This document shows positions 16,486-25,985 of a DNA stretch of 64,000 nt, piece after piece. The notes under the pieces were generated by a model. It did no database searches and had not been told where the DNA came from. It worked only from the letters and a program-made list of their open reading frames with translations. The stretch is from Gottfriedia sp049568075 (GTDB lineage Bacteria > Bacillota > Bacilli > Bacillales > Bacillaceae_G): NCBI GenBank assembly GCA_049568075.1, contig CP144911.1; one strand, written 5' to 3'. A program made the translations under genes and the position numbers. Position 1 is the first letter of the stretch. Each line of letters starts with the position of its first letter.

Positions 16486-16935
16486 TTATTCTGTTCTATT
16501 CAGTCTATTTAATCTTGGCAATTGGAATTGTTCGCCGTTTGCTTCTTCAGTCCCAGCGCTTTCGTTGTGTTCGGAATCTGTTCTGATTTTGCTTCTTTTG
16601 ATTTTGCTGTCTCTGATTTTAATTCCTTGCTGTCCGCCTAATTCATCGTTATTTCTTCCAGCAATACCGCTTCGACCATTTCCATCTGCAAATTGCGAAC
16701 GTTCATTTGCTGTTTGGCTATTGTCTCTAGCATTTTGTCCGCCTTGATTTGCGTTCATTCCAACATTTCGATTAATTTGTCCTCCGCCTTCAGCTCTTTG
16801 TTCGACTTGGATGCGATTCTCTTTAATTTCAATGTTGAAAAAATTAAAATTGATTGGACCATCTTGATTAGCTGCCGCAAGCACCTCTTGAATTTCTTCT
16901 TTTAAAGCTTTGAAATCTTCAAATTCTACTGCCAT
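16486..16935 (-). CDS. Unknown protein with Asn/Gly/Gln-rich C-terminal half
   Basis: A 149-residue protein; the ATG at 16935 follows AAGGAGGG. Residues 1-45 form an acidic helix and a strand (VEFEDFKALKEEIQEVLAAA, INFNFFNIEIKE). From about residue 50 the sequence is low complexity and rich in Asn, Gly, Gln, Arg and Ser, and it ends in a basic/acidic mix. No signal peptide, membrane segment or known domain is seen. The region is visibly richer in G+C than its neighbours. I do not recognise a family. Confidence 0.55.
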   Translation of the reverse strand: MAVEFEDFKALKEEIQEVLAAANQDGPINFNFFNIEIKENRIQVEQRAEGGGQINRNVGMNANQGGQNARDNSQTANERSQFADGNGRSGIAGRNNDELGGQQGIKIRDSKIKRSKIRTDSEHNESAGTEEANGEQFQLPRLNRLNRTE

Positions 16936-17149
16936 ACTAAAAACCCTCCTTACTATCAATACACTCACTATATTCAGTTTTAATAGTTTCTGATTAGACA
17001 TTTAATAGATTTTCAATTTAAATACTTTAGAATAAAAGTTTGAAATTCCCACTAAAATTTGTTGTTTTTCCAATTAACAGGTACTAATTACACAGAATAA
17101 TTCATTATTTCACATTTAAATCATAGATTAGTAATGGAGTGTGATCTAG

Positions 17150-17446
17150 TTGAATCCTTTTTTAATAAAAATAGTAAAATCATTTTGCGGTGTTATTGTT
17201 ATCGACCTGTTATTACTCATTTATTGCTTGTTACTAGGTAGCTATTTTCATATTTTACATTCATTTACTTGGTTTGGGTTTAAAATAATTGTTTTACCTT
17301 TTAGCCTTTTAGCTTTTATAATTTCAATTGTTTATTTTAGTAAAAAAATAGAAATCGAGGAATCAGAAGAAATTGATGAACTTGAAGAAATTGAAATTGA
17401 GCATTCAACAAGAATGGAAAAATACCATCAGGATGAAAAAAATTGA
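17150..17446 (+). CDS. Small membrane protein upstream of sporulenol synthase
   Basis: A 98-residue protein with two membrane segments (about residues 7-32 and 43-65) and a very acidic cytoplasmic tail (ESEEIDELEEIEIE). It begins at TTG 17150 with a modest SD (GGAG). Its stop is 14 bases before the terpene cyclase start, so the two genes probably form one operon. No family is recognised; a role linked to membrane polyterpenes is only a guess from position. Confidence 0.55.
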   Translation: MNPFLIKIVKSFCGVIVIDLLLLIYCLLLGSYFHILHSFTWFGFKIIVLPFSLLAFIISIVYFSKKIEIEESEEIDELEEIEIEHSTRMEKYHQDEKN

Positions 17447-17460
17447 ACTGAGGTGGTAAA

Positions 17461-19326
17461 ATGGACCTCGAAAATATTGTTTTACGAAATATTGAAGAGC
17501 GGATCAAACGTCTTAGAGCAAAACAAGATGAAAATGGTTCTTGGGAATATTGTTTTGAAGGTTCATTAATAACGGATAGTTTTATGATTTTATTAATGAA
17601 TGATCTTGAATACAAAAATCAAAAGGTCATTGATGGGATTATTGATCGGATTATCAATCTTCAACATCCGAATGGAGCATGGAAATTATACGAGGATGAA
17701 AAAGATGGAAACTTAAATGCTACAGTACAAGCTTACATAGCTTTATTACTCTCAAAAAAGTATACAAAAGAACATTCAAGTATGAAGAAAGCTGAAAAAT
17801 TTATTCGTGAAAACGGTGGTATTAAAAAAACGCATTTTATGTTAAAAATGATTCTAGCCACTCATGGTTTAATTGAGTATCCTAAATTATTTTACTTTCC
17901 AATGAGTTATTTTTTGCTACCAGATAAAATGCCGTTAAGTTTATTTGATTTAAGTAATTATGCTAGAGTTCATTTAGTTCCAATGATTCTTTGTATAAAT
18001 AAGCGATTTAAAGTGAAATTGGATGATGATCTAACTATCGATCATCTTTTGGAAACTAGTGAGGTAGAATGGTTTTACGAGGAGCGAGGGAGTTTTTATC
18101 AATTTTTACTTGAGGAAGGTAAGAAGCTAGCTTCGTATCCTCTCTATTTTCACCAGAAAGGATATGAAAAGGCTGAGAGATTTATTCTGGATCGTATTGA
18201 AACTAATGGAACTTTTTACAGCTATGCTACTTCTACGTTTTATATGATTTATGCTTTAATGGCTTTAGGCTATGAATCTACTTCATCTGTCATTCAAAAT
18301 GCGCTACAAGGACTTCTTTCATATGCAGCCGATACTGAAGCAGGTCTTCATATTGAAAATTCGCCATCAAAAGTTTGGGATACTGCATTATTGTCATATG
18401 CAATTCAAGAAGCTGGTTACCACGTAAGTGATCCGATTGTTTCGAAATCCACAAACTACCTAATTAAGAAACAGCAAAATATGTATGGTGACTGGAAGGT
18501 TCATGCTAAAAATTTAAGTCCTGGTGGTTGGGGCTTCTCTGATGTTAATTCTTTTATCCCAGATAATGATGATACTGGTGCAGTTTTAAGGGCGTTAACT
18601 AGAAGTTCTTTGGATCAGTCCACAATTCATGAAAGTTGGTTAAGGGGAGTTCATTTTTTACTTGGACTTCAAAATGATGATGGTGGTTGGGGAGCTTTCG
18701 AAAAAAATGTTACAAATAAATGGTTAACATTTTTACCAATTGAAAATGCAAAAGATGCAATCATCGATCCTTCAACTGCAGATTTAACTGGACGTATTTT
18801 AGAATTTATTGGAAACTATACGACGATTTCAAACGATGATCCGATTGTGAAAAAGTCGGTTAATTGGCTTTTAAAAAATCAAAAATCAAATGGTAGTTGG
18901 TATGGTAGATGGGGGATTTGTTATATTTATGGGACTTGGGCAGCGATTACTGGGCTCAGAGCCGTTGGAATACCTAAAAATCATGAGGCAATTAAAAAAG
19001 CTGAGGAATGGTTAGTTAGTATTCAAAATGAAGACGGAGGTTGGGGAGAATCGGGTCTTTCACCTGTTAAAAATAAATATGTTGCTTTAAAATTTAGCAC
19101 TCCTAGTCAAACAGCGTGGGCAGTCGATACTTTACTTTCAATTCGTAATAAAGAAGATGAAATAATTAGAAAAGGGATTAAATTTTTAACTACTCAAAGT
19201 GAATTATCAAATAAAGCATTAACTTATCCAACTGGATTAGGATTACCTGGTCAGTTTTATATTCACTATCATAGCTATAATGAAATTTATCCGCTATTAG
19301 CACTAGCACACTATAAAAATAGTTAA
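17461..19326 (+). CDS. sqhC: Sporulenol synthase / squalene-hopene cyclase family
   Basis: A 621-residue class II terpene cyclase resembling B. subtilis SqhC (sporulenol synthase, about 632 residues) along its whole length. The protonating aspartate motif is DNDDT (residues 368-372) after GGWGFSDVNSFIP. QW-type repeats recur: QDENGSWEY, QNDDGGWGAFEKN, QKSNGSWYGRWG and QNEDGGWGESG. The block DPSTADLTGR is also conserved. The B. subtilis enzyme cyclises tetraprenyl-beta-curcumene to sporulenol during sporulation; squalene cyclisation is the alternative. The SD is GAGGTGG. No prenyl synthase lies nearby. Confidence 0.88.
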   Translation: MDLENIVLRNIEERIKRLRAKQDENGSWEYCFEGSLITDSFMILLMNDLEYKNQKVIDGIIDRIINLQHPNGAWKLYEDEKDGNLNATVQAYIALLLSKKYTKEHSSMKKAEKFIRENGGIKKTHFMLKMILATHGLIEYPKLFYFPMSYFLLPDKMPLSLFDLSNYARVHLVPMILCINKRFKVKLDDDLTIDHLLETSEVEWFYEERGSFYQFLLEEGKKLASYPLYFHQKGYEKAERFILDRIETNGTFYSYATSTFYMIYALMALGYESTSSVIQNALQGLLSYAADTEAGLHIENSPSKVWDTALLSYAIQEAGYHVSDPIVSKSTNYLIKKQQNMYGDWKVHAKNLSPGGWGFSDVNSFIPDNDDTGAVLRALTRSSLDQSTIHESWLRGVHFLLGLQNDDGGWGAFEKNVTNKWLTFLPIENAKDAIIDPSTADLTGRILEFIGNYTTISNDDPIVKKSVNWLLKNQKSNGSWYGRWGICYIYGTWAAITGLRAVGIPKNHEAIKKAEEWLVSIQNEDGGWGESGLSPVKNKYVALKFSTPSQTAWAVDTLLSIRNKEDEIIRKGIKFLTTQSELSNKALTYPTGLGLPGQFYIHYHSYNEIYPLLALAHYKNS

Positions 19327-19439
19327 ATAATACTATTATGTAAACAAAATAAATTTATTTTTGGAAATCTTTCCATAAATGTCTTTTCTTTATCATATAA
19401 ATATAGTAAACTGTTTTATATTGAACATAACTAAATAAT

Positions 19440-19541
19440 CCTTATCGAGAGTGGTGGAGGGACTGGCCCTTTGAAACCCGGCAACTTTAGCGAAAGCTAA
19501 AAAGTGCTAAATCCAGCATGTTTAAAACATGAGAGATAAGG
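19440..19541 (+). promoter_or_regulatory. SAM-I (S-box) riboswitch aptamer
   Basis: P1 is formed by CCTTATC (19440-19446) and GATAAGG (19535-19541). Inside are the S-box signatures: GAGAGTGGTGGAGGGACTGGCCC, split over P2, then TTGAAACCCGGCAAC, and a P3/P4 arrangement ending ATGAGAGATAAGG. When S-adenosylmethionine is bound, the aptamer favours the terminator immediately downstream and shuts off the methionine genes that follow. Confidence 0.95.
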
Positions 19542-19556
19542 CGTAATCTGTACTTA

Positions 19557-19597
19557 AACGTCATTCTCTCATTTTTTTGAGAGAATGACGTTTTTTA
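19557..19597 (+). terminator. Expression-platform terminator of the SAM riboswitch
   Basis: AACGTCATTCTCTCA (19557-19571) pairs perfectly over 15 bp with 19578-19592, followed by TTTTTTATTTT. It lies between the aptamer and yitJ. Confidence 0.92.
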
Positions 19598-19622
19598 TTT
19601 TATCTAAACGGGAAGTGATTGA

Positions 19623-21449
19623 ATGGGCTTATTGGAAAAGTTAAAAGATGGAATTGTTTTAGGTGACGGTGCAATGGGAACACTTTTGTATTCTGGTGGA
19701 CTTCACAGCTGTTTTGAAGAACTTAATATTACTGAGCGTGATCGAATCATTCATATACATGAACAATATATAGATGCTGGCGCAGAAGTGATTCAAACAA
19801 ATTCGTACGGTGCTAATGCTGGAAAACTGAGACAATATGGTTTGGAAAAGCTGGTTAAGCAAATTAATCAAATGGCTGTTAGAAATGCTAGAGCGGCATC
19901 AAAAGGAAGAGCTTTAGTAATCGGTGGTATAGGTGGAATGAAATATGTAGGTTCAACTTTTACGACACCTTTAGAACGTGAAATGATGCTGCTTGAGCAA
20001 GCTTCAGCGTTACTAGAAGAAGGCGTAGATGGGATCATGCTTGAAACATTTTATGATGAAAATGAATTATATGATGCTTTAAATCTATTAAGAGGAAGAA
20101 CAGATTTACCAATTATTGCACAAGTAACACTACAAGAAATTGGCGTCATGCAAAGTGGCCAATATATCGAAAAAATACTTCCTAATTTAATCGATTTGGG
20201 TGCAGATGTAGTCGGAATCAATTGTCATCTAGGACCACTACATATGTTGGAGTCATTAAATACTGTTTCATTACCAACGAATGGTTACTTATCGGCATTT
20301 CCTAATTCAGGATTACCTCTATACAATGAGGGAAAATACGTATACAAATCGAATCCAGAATATTTTGAAGATATGGCAAAACCATTTATTGAACAAGGTG
20401 TAAGACTAATCGGTGGATGTTGTGGTACAACACCAGCGCATATCGCTGCTTTACGAAGTAAGATTGATACTTTACAGCCTGTTACAAAAAAAGAAGTGAA
20501 AAACAGAACAATTAAAATTACAATCCCTAAGCAAGAAGAACAAAAGAATGAAACTATTGCAGAAAAGGCAAAAAAGAGAACGACGATCATTGCAGAACTA
20601 GATCCACCAAAAACATTACAAACTAGAAAGTTTTTTGAGGGAGCGAAAGCATTACATAGCGCAGGGGTTGACGCAATTACGCTAGCAGATAATCCACTAG
20701 CTTCACCTAGAATTTCGAATGTGGCAATGGCATCACTACTTCAAAGATTGGATGTACCAGTCTTGACGCATTTAACTTGTAGAGATCGTAATATGATTGG
20801 ACTTCAATCTCATTTAATGGGGCTATCCACTTTAGGATTAAATGAAGTTCTTGCTATTACAGGCGATCCAGCAAGGGTAGGAGATTTTCCAGGTGCAACT
20901 TCAGTATATGATGTAGCATCACTTGAACTAATTCGAATGATTAAAGAAATGAATGAAGGTAGACTTTATTCCGGTAAAAGCTTAGGAAATGGAACGAGAT
21001 TTTCTGTCGCTGCAGCTTTTAACCCGAATGTTCGAAAATTTGATGCGGCAATTAAAAGACTTGAAAAAAAGGTCGAGGCGGGAGCGGATTATTTTTTAAC
21101 GCAGCCTATTTATGATTTTGAAACGATTGATAAGTTATATGAGGCAACTCGTCATATTAAACAGCCAATTTTTATCGGAATTATGCCATTAGTTAGTAAG
21201 AAGAATGCTGATTTTATCCATTACGAAGTTCCAGGAATTACTTTATCTGAAGAGGTAAGAAACAGAATTTCATCAGTGGAACCAGAGAGAGCAGTTGATG
21301 AAGGGAAAAAAATTGCAAAAGAGCTTATTGATTATGTTAAGGATAAATTTAACGGCATTTATTTTATCACTCCATTTTTGAAGTATGAAATAACAGAGGA
21401 CTTAATTCAATTTACTAAAAGCAGCAATAAAGAGGAGATTCAACTATGA
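19623..21449 (+). CDS. yitJ: Bifunctional homocysteine S-methyltransferase / methylenetetrahydrofolate reductase
   Basis: A 608-residue fusion. Residues 1-290 form a homocysteine-binding domain (GDGAMGTLLYSGG, ETNSYGAN-like QTNSYGAN, zinc ligands GGCCGTTP near 265). Residues of about 320-600 are the MetF-type barrel (AELDPPKTLQTRKFFEGAK, LTHLTCRDRN, AITGDPAR, FLTQPIYD). It matches B. subtilis YitJ. It supplies 5-methyltetrahydrofolate and the methyl-transfer module for methionine synthesis. The gene is under the SAM riboswitch and overlaps metH by 4 bases (ATGA), indicating translational coupling. Confidence 0.95.
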   Translation: MGLLEKLKDGIVLGDGAMGTLLYSGGLHSCFEELNITERDRIIHIHEQYIDAGAEVIQTNSYGANAGKLRQYGLEKLVKQINQMAVRNARAASKGRALVIGGIGGMKYVGSTFTTPLEREMMLLEQASALLEEGVDGIMLETFYDENELYDALNLLRGRTDLPIIAQVTLQEIGVMQSGQYIEKILPNLIDLGADVVGINCHLGPLHMLESLNTVSLPTNGYLSAFPNSGLPLYNEGKYVYKSNPEYFEDMAKPFIEQGVRLIGGCCGTTPAHIAALRSKIDTLQPVTKKEVKNRTIKITIPKQEEQKNETIAEKAKKRTTIIAELDPPKTLQTRKFFEGAKALHSAGVDAITLADNPLASPRISNVAMASLLQRLDVPVLTHLTCRDRNMIGLQSHLMGLSTLGLNEVLAITGDPARVGDFPGATSVYDVASLELIRMIKEMNEGRLYSGKSLGNGTRFSVAAAFNPNVRKFDAAIKRLEKKVEAGADYFLTQPIYDFETIDKLYEATRHIKQPIFIGIMPLVSKKNADFIHYEVPGITLSEEVRNRISSVEPERAVDEGKKIAKELIDYVKDKFNGIYFITPFLKYEITEDLIQFTKSSNKEEIQL

Positions 21450-24400
21450 AAACTTTAGATGTAGCATTAAAAGAAAAAATATTACTTCTTGATGGAGCAA
21501 TGGGAACGATGATCCAGCAAAGAAATTTAACAGCAGAAGACTTTGGGGGTGAAGAATACGAAGGTTGTAATGAATATTTAGTTGTTACAAGACCGGATGT
21601 TATTCAAGAAATTCACGAGGAATATATATTTGCTGGGTCTGACATTATCGAAACGAACACATTTGGAGCAACGAATATTGTTTTATCCGATTATAATTTA
21701 CAGCATTTAGATATTGAATTAAATGAAATTGCAACAAGGATTGCAAAGCAAGCAGTTGTGGCATCGGGTAAAGATGTATACGTAGCAGGAGCGATGGGTC
21801 CAACAACAAAAGCAATCAGTGTTACAGGTGGTGTGACTTTTGAAGAATTAATTACTGCATATAATCGACAAGCAACTGGCTTAATTAATGGTGGAGTAGA
21901 TGTTTTATTAGTTGAAACTTGTCAAGATATGAGAAATGTTAAAGCTGCTTGTATTGGGATTAGTAATGCATTTAACGAATTAAATAAAAAATTACCAGTT
22001 ATGATTTCCGGAACGATTGAACCAATGGGAACCACATTAGCAGGTCAAACAATTGATGCTTTTTATTTAGCCATTGAACATATTTCTCCTATTTCAGTTG
22101 GCTTAAACTGTGCAACAGGACCTGAGTTTATGAGAGATCATGTTCGTTCATTGTCAGATCTATCTGAGACATTTGTTTCATGTTATCCAAATGCTGGTTT
22201 ACCAGATGAAGATGGACATTATCATGAGTCACCAGAATCTTTAGCGCACAAAGTACGCGATTTTGCTGAACAAGGATGGATCAATATTATAGGTGGTTGT
22301 TGTGGAACAACTCCGGAACATATTAGAGCAATGAAAGAAGCTGTAAGTGGAATATCTCCTCGTCAACCTAAAAAAAGAGAGGATCATGCGGTTAGTGGGT
22401 TAGAATCACTTCGCTATGATGATAGTATGAGACCACTTTTTGTCGGTGAAAGAACAAACGTTATTGGATCGCGTAAATTTAAAAATTTAATCGCTGACGG
22501 AAAATTTGAAGAAGCTTCAGAAATTGCGAGAGCTCAAGTGAAAAAAGGTGCTCATGTCATCGACGTATGTATGGCAGATCCTGATCGTGATGAAGTTGAA
22601 GATATGGAAAATTTCGTAAAGCAATTAGTTAATAAAGTAAAAGTACCAATCATGATTGATTCAACTGATGAAAAAGTAATTGAATTAGCACTGACATATA
22701 TTCAAGGTAAAGCGATTATTAATTCGATTAATCTTGAAGATGGGGAGGAGCGATTTGAGAAAATTTTACCTTTCATTCATAAATATGGTGCTGCCGTTGT
22801 AGTGGGTACGATTGATGAAGATGGGATGGCAGTATCGGCAGAAAGAAAATTAGAAATTGCAAAAAGAAGTTATCAACTATTAACTGAAAAATATAAAATT
22901 CGTGCGACAGACATCATTTTTGATCCGCTTGTTTTCCCTGTTGGAACAGGTGATACACAATATATCGGTTCTGCAAAAGCAACAATTGATGGCATTAAAT
23001 TAATAAAAGATCAATTTCCGCAGTGTTTAACGATTTTAGGTTTAAGTAATATTTCATTCGGTTTACCAAACGCTGGTCGTGAAGTGTTAAATGCCGTTTT
23101 CTTATATCATTCTACAAAGGCTGGACTTGATTACGCGATTGTAAATACTGAGAAACTAGAACGATTTGCTTCAATTCCTGCAGAAGAACGTGAGCTTGCT
23201 GAGAATTTATTATTCCATACGTCTCAAGAAACATTAGATAAATTTGTTGAGCATTTTAGAAATTCAGTAAAGAAAGAAGAAAAACCGAAAGAACAGCTTC
23301 CAATTGAAGAAAGATTAGCTGCGTGTGTAATTGAAGGTTCAAAACAAGGATTAATAGAAGATCTACAAGCTTGTCTCGACCGTGGTGACACACCGTTAAA
23401 TATTATTAATGGTCCACTAATGAGTGGGATGGATGAAGTTGGAAGACTTTTCAATAATAATGAGCTAATCGTAGCTGAAGTATTACAAAGTGCAGAAGTA
23501 ATGAAGGCATCTGTAAACTTTTTGGAGCAATTTATGGAGAAAACTGAAAGCTCTAGAAAAGGAAAAGTCATTTTAGCAACTGTTAAAGGTGATGTTCATG
23601 ATATCGGAAAGAATTTAGTCGATATTATTTTGACGAATAATGGCTTTGATGTTGTCAATTTAGGTATTAATATTCGACCAGATGATTTAATTACAAAGAT
23701 TCGTGAGAACAAACCCGACATAATTGGTTTATCAGGCTTATTAGTAAAATCTGCTCAACAAATGGTTATTACAGCTGGTGACTTAAAAAGTGCAGGAATT
23801 GACACACCAATATTAGTTGGTGGCGCTGCATTAACTAGAAAATTTACTGAAAATCGAATTCAGCCAATTTACGATGGATTAGTTGTTTATTCAAATGACG
23901 CGATGACTGGTTTAGACTTAGCAAATAAAATTGTTAATCCAAATGAATTAAAAGCATTAGAAGAAAAGAAAAAGGCAATTAAAAAAATAGACAATGTGAT
24001 TGAATTGCCAGTTCCTGAAGTTAGTACAAAGAGATCAGCAATACAAAAGTCAGATTGCCTAGTTCCTTCATCTTTAAGTAAAACGGTCATTAAAAATATT
24101 CCAGTAGCTCAAGTGGCACCTTTTATTAATTACCAAATGCTAATAGGACATCATTTGGGGGTAAAAGGTAAATGGGAAAATCAAGAACGTGGCCAAGAGT
24201 TATACGAGTTAGTTCAAGAATTCTTAAAAGATGGAAATGAATATTTTGACTGCCAAGTAATCTATCAATTTTTCCCGGCTCAAAGTGATGGCAATGATGT
24301 CATTATCTATGACTCTGAAACGAAAAAACCGATTGAACGTTTTCAATTTCCAAGACAAAGAAAAGAACCAAATCTTTGTATAAGCGACTTTTTAAATCCT

Positions 24401-24823
24401 GTTGGTGATGAGATGGATTATGTTGGATTCTTCTCTGTAACATCAGGCCCACGAGTAAAAAATATTGCCGAAAGATTGAAACAAGAAGGGGAGTATTTAA
24501 AGAGTCACGTTTTATTCTCATTAGCCCTAGAATTAGCAGAAGGTCTAGCTGAAAAAACGCATATGCTAATGAGAGAAAAATGGGGATTCCCAGATCGTCC
24601 AGATTTCACAATGTCTGAGCGTTTTAAAGCAAGATATCAAGGAATCAGGGTTTCATTTGGTTATCCTGCTTGTCCAAATCTTGAGGATCAAGAAAAGCTA
24701 TTTAAGTTAATTAATCCAAATGAAATTGGAATTAATTTGACAGAAGGATTCATGATGCTACCAGAAGCATCTGTAACTGCAATGGTATTCTCGCATAAGG
24801 ATGGAAGATATTTTTCAGTTTAA
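21446..24823 (+). CDS. metH: Cobalamin-dependent methionine synthase
   Basis: A 1125-residue four-module enzyme. The homocysteine domain has DGAMGTMIQQRNL and GGCCGTTPEH. The pterin-binding domain has FVGERTNVIGSRKF and MIDSTDEKVIE. The B12 cap and Rossmann modules have the DVHDIGKN motif with axial ligand His718 and GLSGLLVKSAQQM. The C-terminal SAM-binding reactivation domain has RYQGIRVSFGYPACPNLEDQ. It methylates homocysteine using 5-methyltetrahydrofolate. An upstream YitJ with its own homocysteine domain makes part of the pair look redundant. The operon ends in the terminator at 24881. Confidence 0.96.
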   Translation: MKTLDVALKEKILLLDGAMGTMIQQRNLTAEDFGGEEYEGCNEYLVVTRPDVIQEIHEEYIFAGSDIIETNTFGATNIVLSDYNLQHLDIELNEIATRIAKQAVVASGKDVYVAGAMGPTTKAISVTGGVTFEELITAYNRQATGLINGGVDVLLVETCQDMRNVKAACIGISNAFNELNKKLPVMISGTIEPMGTTLAGQTIDAFYLAIEHISPISVGLNCATGPEFMRDHVRSLSDLSETFVSCYPNAGLPDEDGHYHESPESLAHKVRDFAEQGWINIIGGCCGTTPEHIRAMKEAVSGISPRQPKKREDHAVSGLESLRYDDSMRPLFVGERTNVIGSRKFKNLIADGKFEEASEIARAQVKKGAHVIDVCMADPDRDEVEDMENFVKQLVNKVKVPIMIDSTDEKVIELALTYIQGKAIINSINLEDGEERFEKILPFIHKYGAAVVVGTIDEDGMAVSAERKLEIAKRSYQLLTEKYKIRATDIIFDPLVFPVGTGDTQYIGSAKATIDGIKLIKDQFPQCLTILGLSNISFGLPNAGREVLNAVFLYHSTKAGLDYAIVNTEKLERFASIPAEERELAENLLFHTSQETLDKFVEHFRNSVKKEEKPKEQLPIEERLAACVIEGSKQGLIEDLQACLDRGDTPLNIINGPLMSGMDEVGRLFNNNELIVAEVLQSAEVMKASVNFLEQFMEKTESSRKGKVILATVKGDVHDIGKNLVDIILTNNGFDVVNLGINIRPDDLITKIRENKPDIIGLSGLLVKSAQQMVITAGDLKSAGIDTPILVGGAALTRKFTENRIQPIYDGLVVYSNDAMTGLDLANKIVNPNELKALEEKKKAIKKIDNVIELPVPEVSTKRSAIQKSDCLVPSSLSKTVIKNIPVAQVAPFINYQMLIGHHLGVKGKWENQERGQELYELVQEFLKDGNEYFDCQVIYQFFPAQSDGNDVIIYDSETKKPIERFQFPRQRKEPNLCISDFLNPVGDEMDYVGFFSVTSGPRVKNIAERLKQEGEYLKSHVLFSLALELAEGLAEKTHMLMREKWGFPDRPDFTMSERFKARYQGIRVSFGYPACPNLEDQEKLFKLINPNEIGINLTEGFMMLPEASVTAMVFSHKDGRYFSV

Positions 24824-24880
24824 AAAGTGAGAATAATTATTCATTTGATTCAATAAAACTATAATTTCGTTATTTCAAAT

Positions 24881-24922
24881 AGGTAGTAGAAATAGTTGAT
24901 GCATCAATCTACTACCTTTTTC
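24881..24922 (+). terminator. yitJ-metH operon terminator
   Basis: AGGTAGTAGA (24881-24890) pairs with TCTACTACCT (24908-24917), with an inner TTGATGCATCAA self-complementary loop and a T run behind. Confidence 0.85.
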
Positions 24923-24947
24923 TTAAGAAAAAAGAGGAGTGGAAAAA

Positions 24948-25853
24948 ATGCCTGTAATTATCAACAAAGATCTACCTGCAACGGAAATACTAACGAAAGA
25001 AAATGTTTTCTATATGACGAAAGAGCGAGCGGAGTCACAAGATATAAGACCGCTTCAAATAGGCATTTTAAACTTAATGCCAACTAAAATTGAAACCGAA
25101 ACGCAATTATTACGTTTAATTGCAAATTCACCTCTACAAGTAGATATCGATTTAATCGGTACTGAATCATACAAGCCCAAGAATGTTTCAGAAGAGCATG
25201 TTTCAAGCTTTTATAAAACAATTTCACAAATTCAAAATACAAAATATGATGGATTTATTATTACCGGTGCTCCAGTTGAGACATTGGACTTTGAAGAAGT
25301 TGAATATTGGTCGGAACTTAAAGAAATCATGGATTTCACAAAAGAAAATGTAACATCTACATTGCATATATGTTGGGGTGCACAAGCAGGTCTTTATCAT
25401 CACTACGGTGTTCCTAAATACACATTAGATAAAAAAATGTTTGGCGTTTTCCCACACTCAGTAGAGGATCGCTTTGTGAAACTAGTATGTGGCTTTGATG
25501 ACGAGTATTATGTACCGCATTCAAGACACACTGAAGTTAAGAAGGAAGATATCGATCAAATAGGAGAATTAAAGATTTTAAGTCTATCGGATGATGCAGG
25601 TGTCCACCTTGTTACTAGTGAGGACGGAAAGCAAATTTTTGCAACTGGACATCATGAATATTGTATTAATACTTTAAAATCAGAATATGAGAGAGATGTT
25701 CAAAGAGGAGCGGAAATTGCTATACCAAAAAACTATTTCCGGAATGATAATCCTGAAAAACAACCGATTGTACGTTGGAGAAGTCATGCTAATCTACTTT
25801 TCTCAAATTGGTTAAATTATTACGTTTATCAAGAAACCCCTTACAATTTATAA
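24948..25853 (+). CDS. metA: Homoserine O-acetyltransferase (MetA family)
   Basis: A 301-residue enzyme of the MetA/HTS family activating homoserine for methionine synthesis. The catalytic triad is visible: Cys142 in HICWGAQAG, His235 and Glu237 in ATGHHEY. Residue 111 is Glu (GAPVETLDFEEVEYW). In this family Glu111 marks acetyl-CoA use and Gly111 succinyl-CoA use, so acetylation is predicted. The start is ATG 24948, 8 bases after AGGAG; the GTG at 24939 is rejected. It follows the metH terminator, so it has its own transcription or depends on read-through. Confidence 0.93.
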   Translation: MPVIINKDLPATEILTKENVFYMTKERAESQDIRPLQIGILNLMPTKIETETQLLRLIANSPLQVDIDLIGTESYKPKNVSEEHVSSFYKTISQIQNTKYDGFIITGAPVETLDFEEVEYWSELKEIMDFTKENVTSTLHICWGAQAGLYHHYGVPKYTLDKKMFGVFPHSVEDRFVKLVCGFDDEYYVPHSRHTEVKKEDIDQIGELKILSLSDDAGVHLVTSEDGKQIFATGHHEYCINTLKSEYERDVQRGAEIAIPKNYFRNDNPEKQPIVRWRSHANLLFSNWLNYYVYQETPYNL

Positions 25854-25922
25854 TTTTATATTTTTAGTTTCATAATTTTGTCAAATACTAAATAAAAATA
25901 ATTGGAAAATTTTAAAAAATGT

Positions 25923-25951
25923 TTGCTATTTTCATAAAACATTCCCATAAT
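25923..25951 (+). promoter_or_regulatory. SigA-type promoter of hom-thrC-thrB
   Basis: TTGCTA (25923-25928), 17 bases, CATAAT (25946-25951), 35 bases before the hom start codon. Confidence 0.6.
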
Positions 25952-25985
25952 GGAAATAATATCAAATTTTAACGGAGGAGATCAT

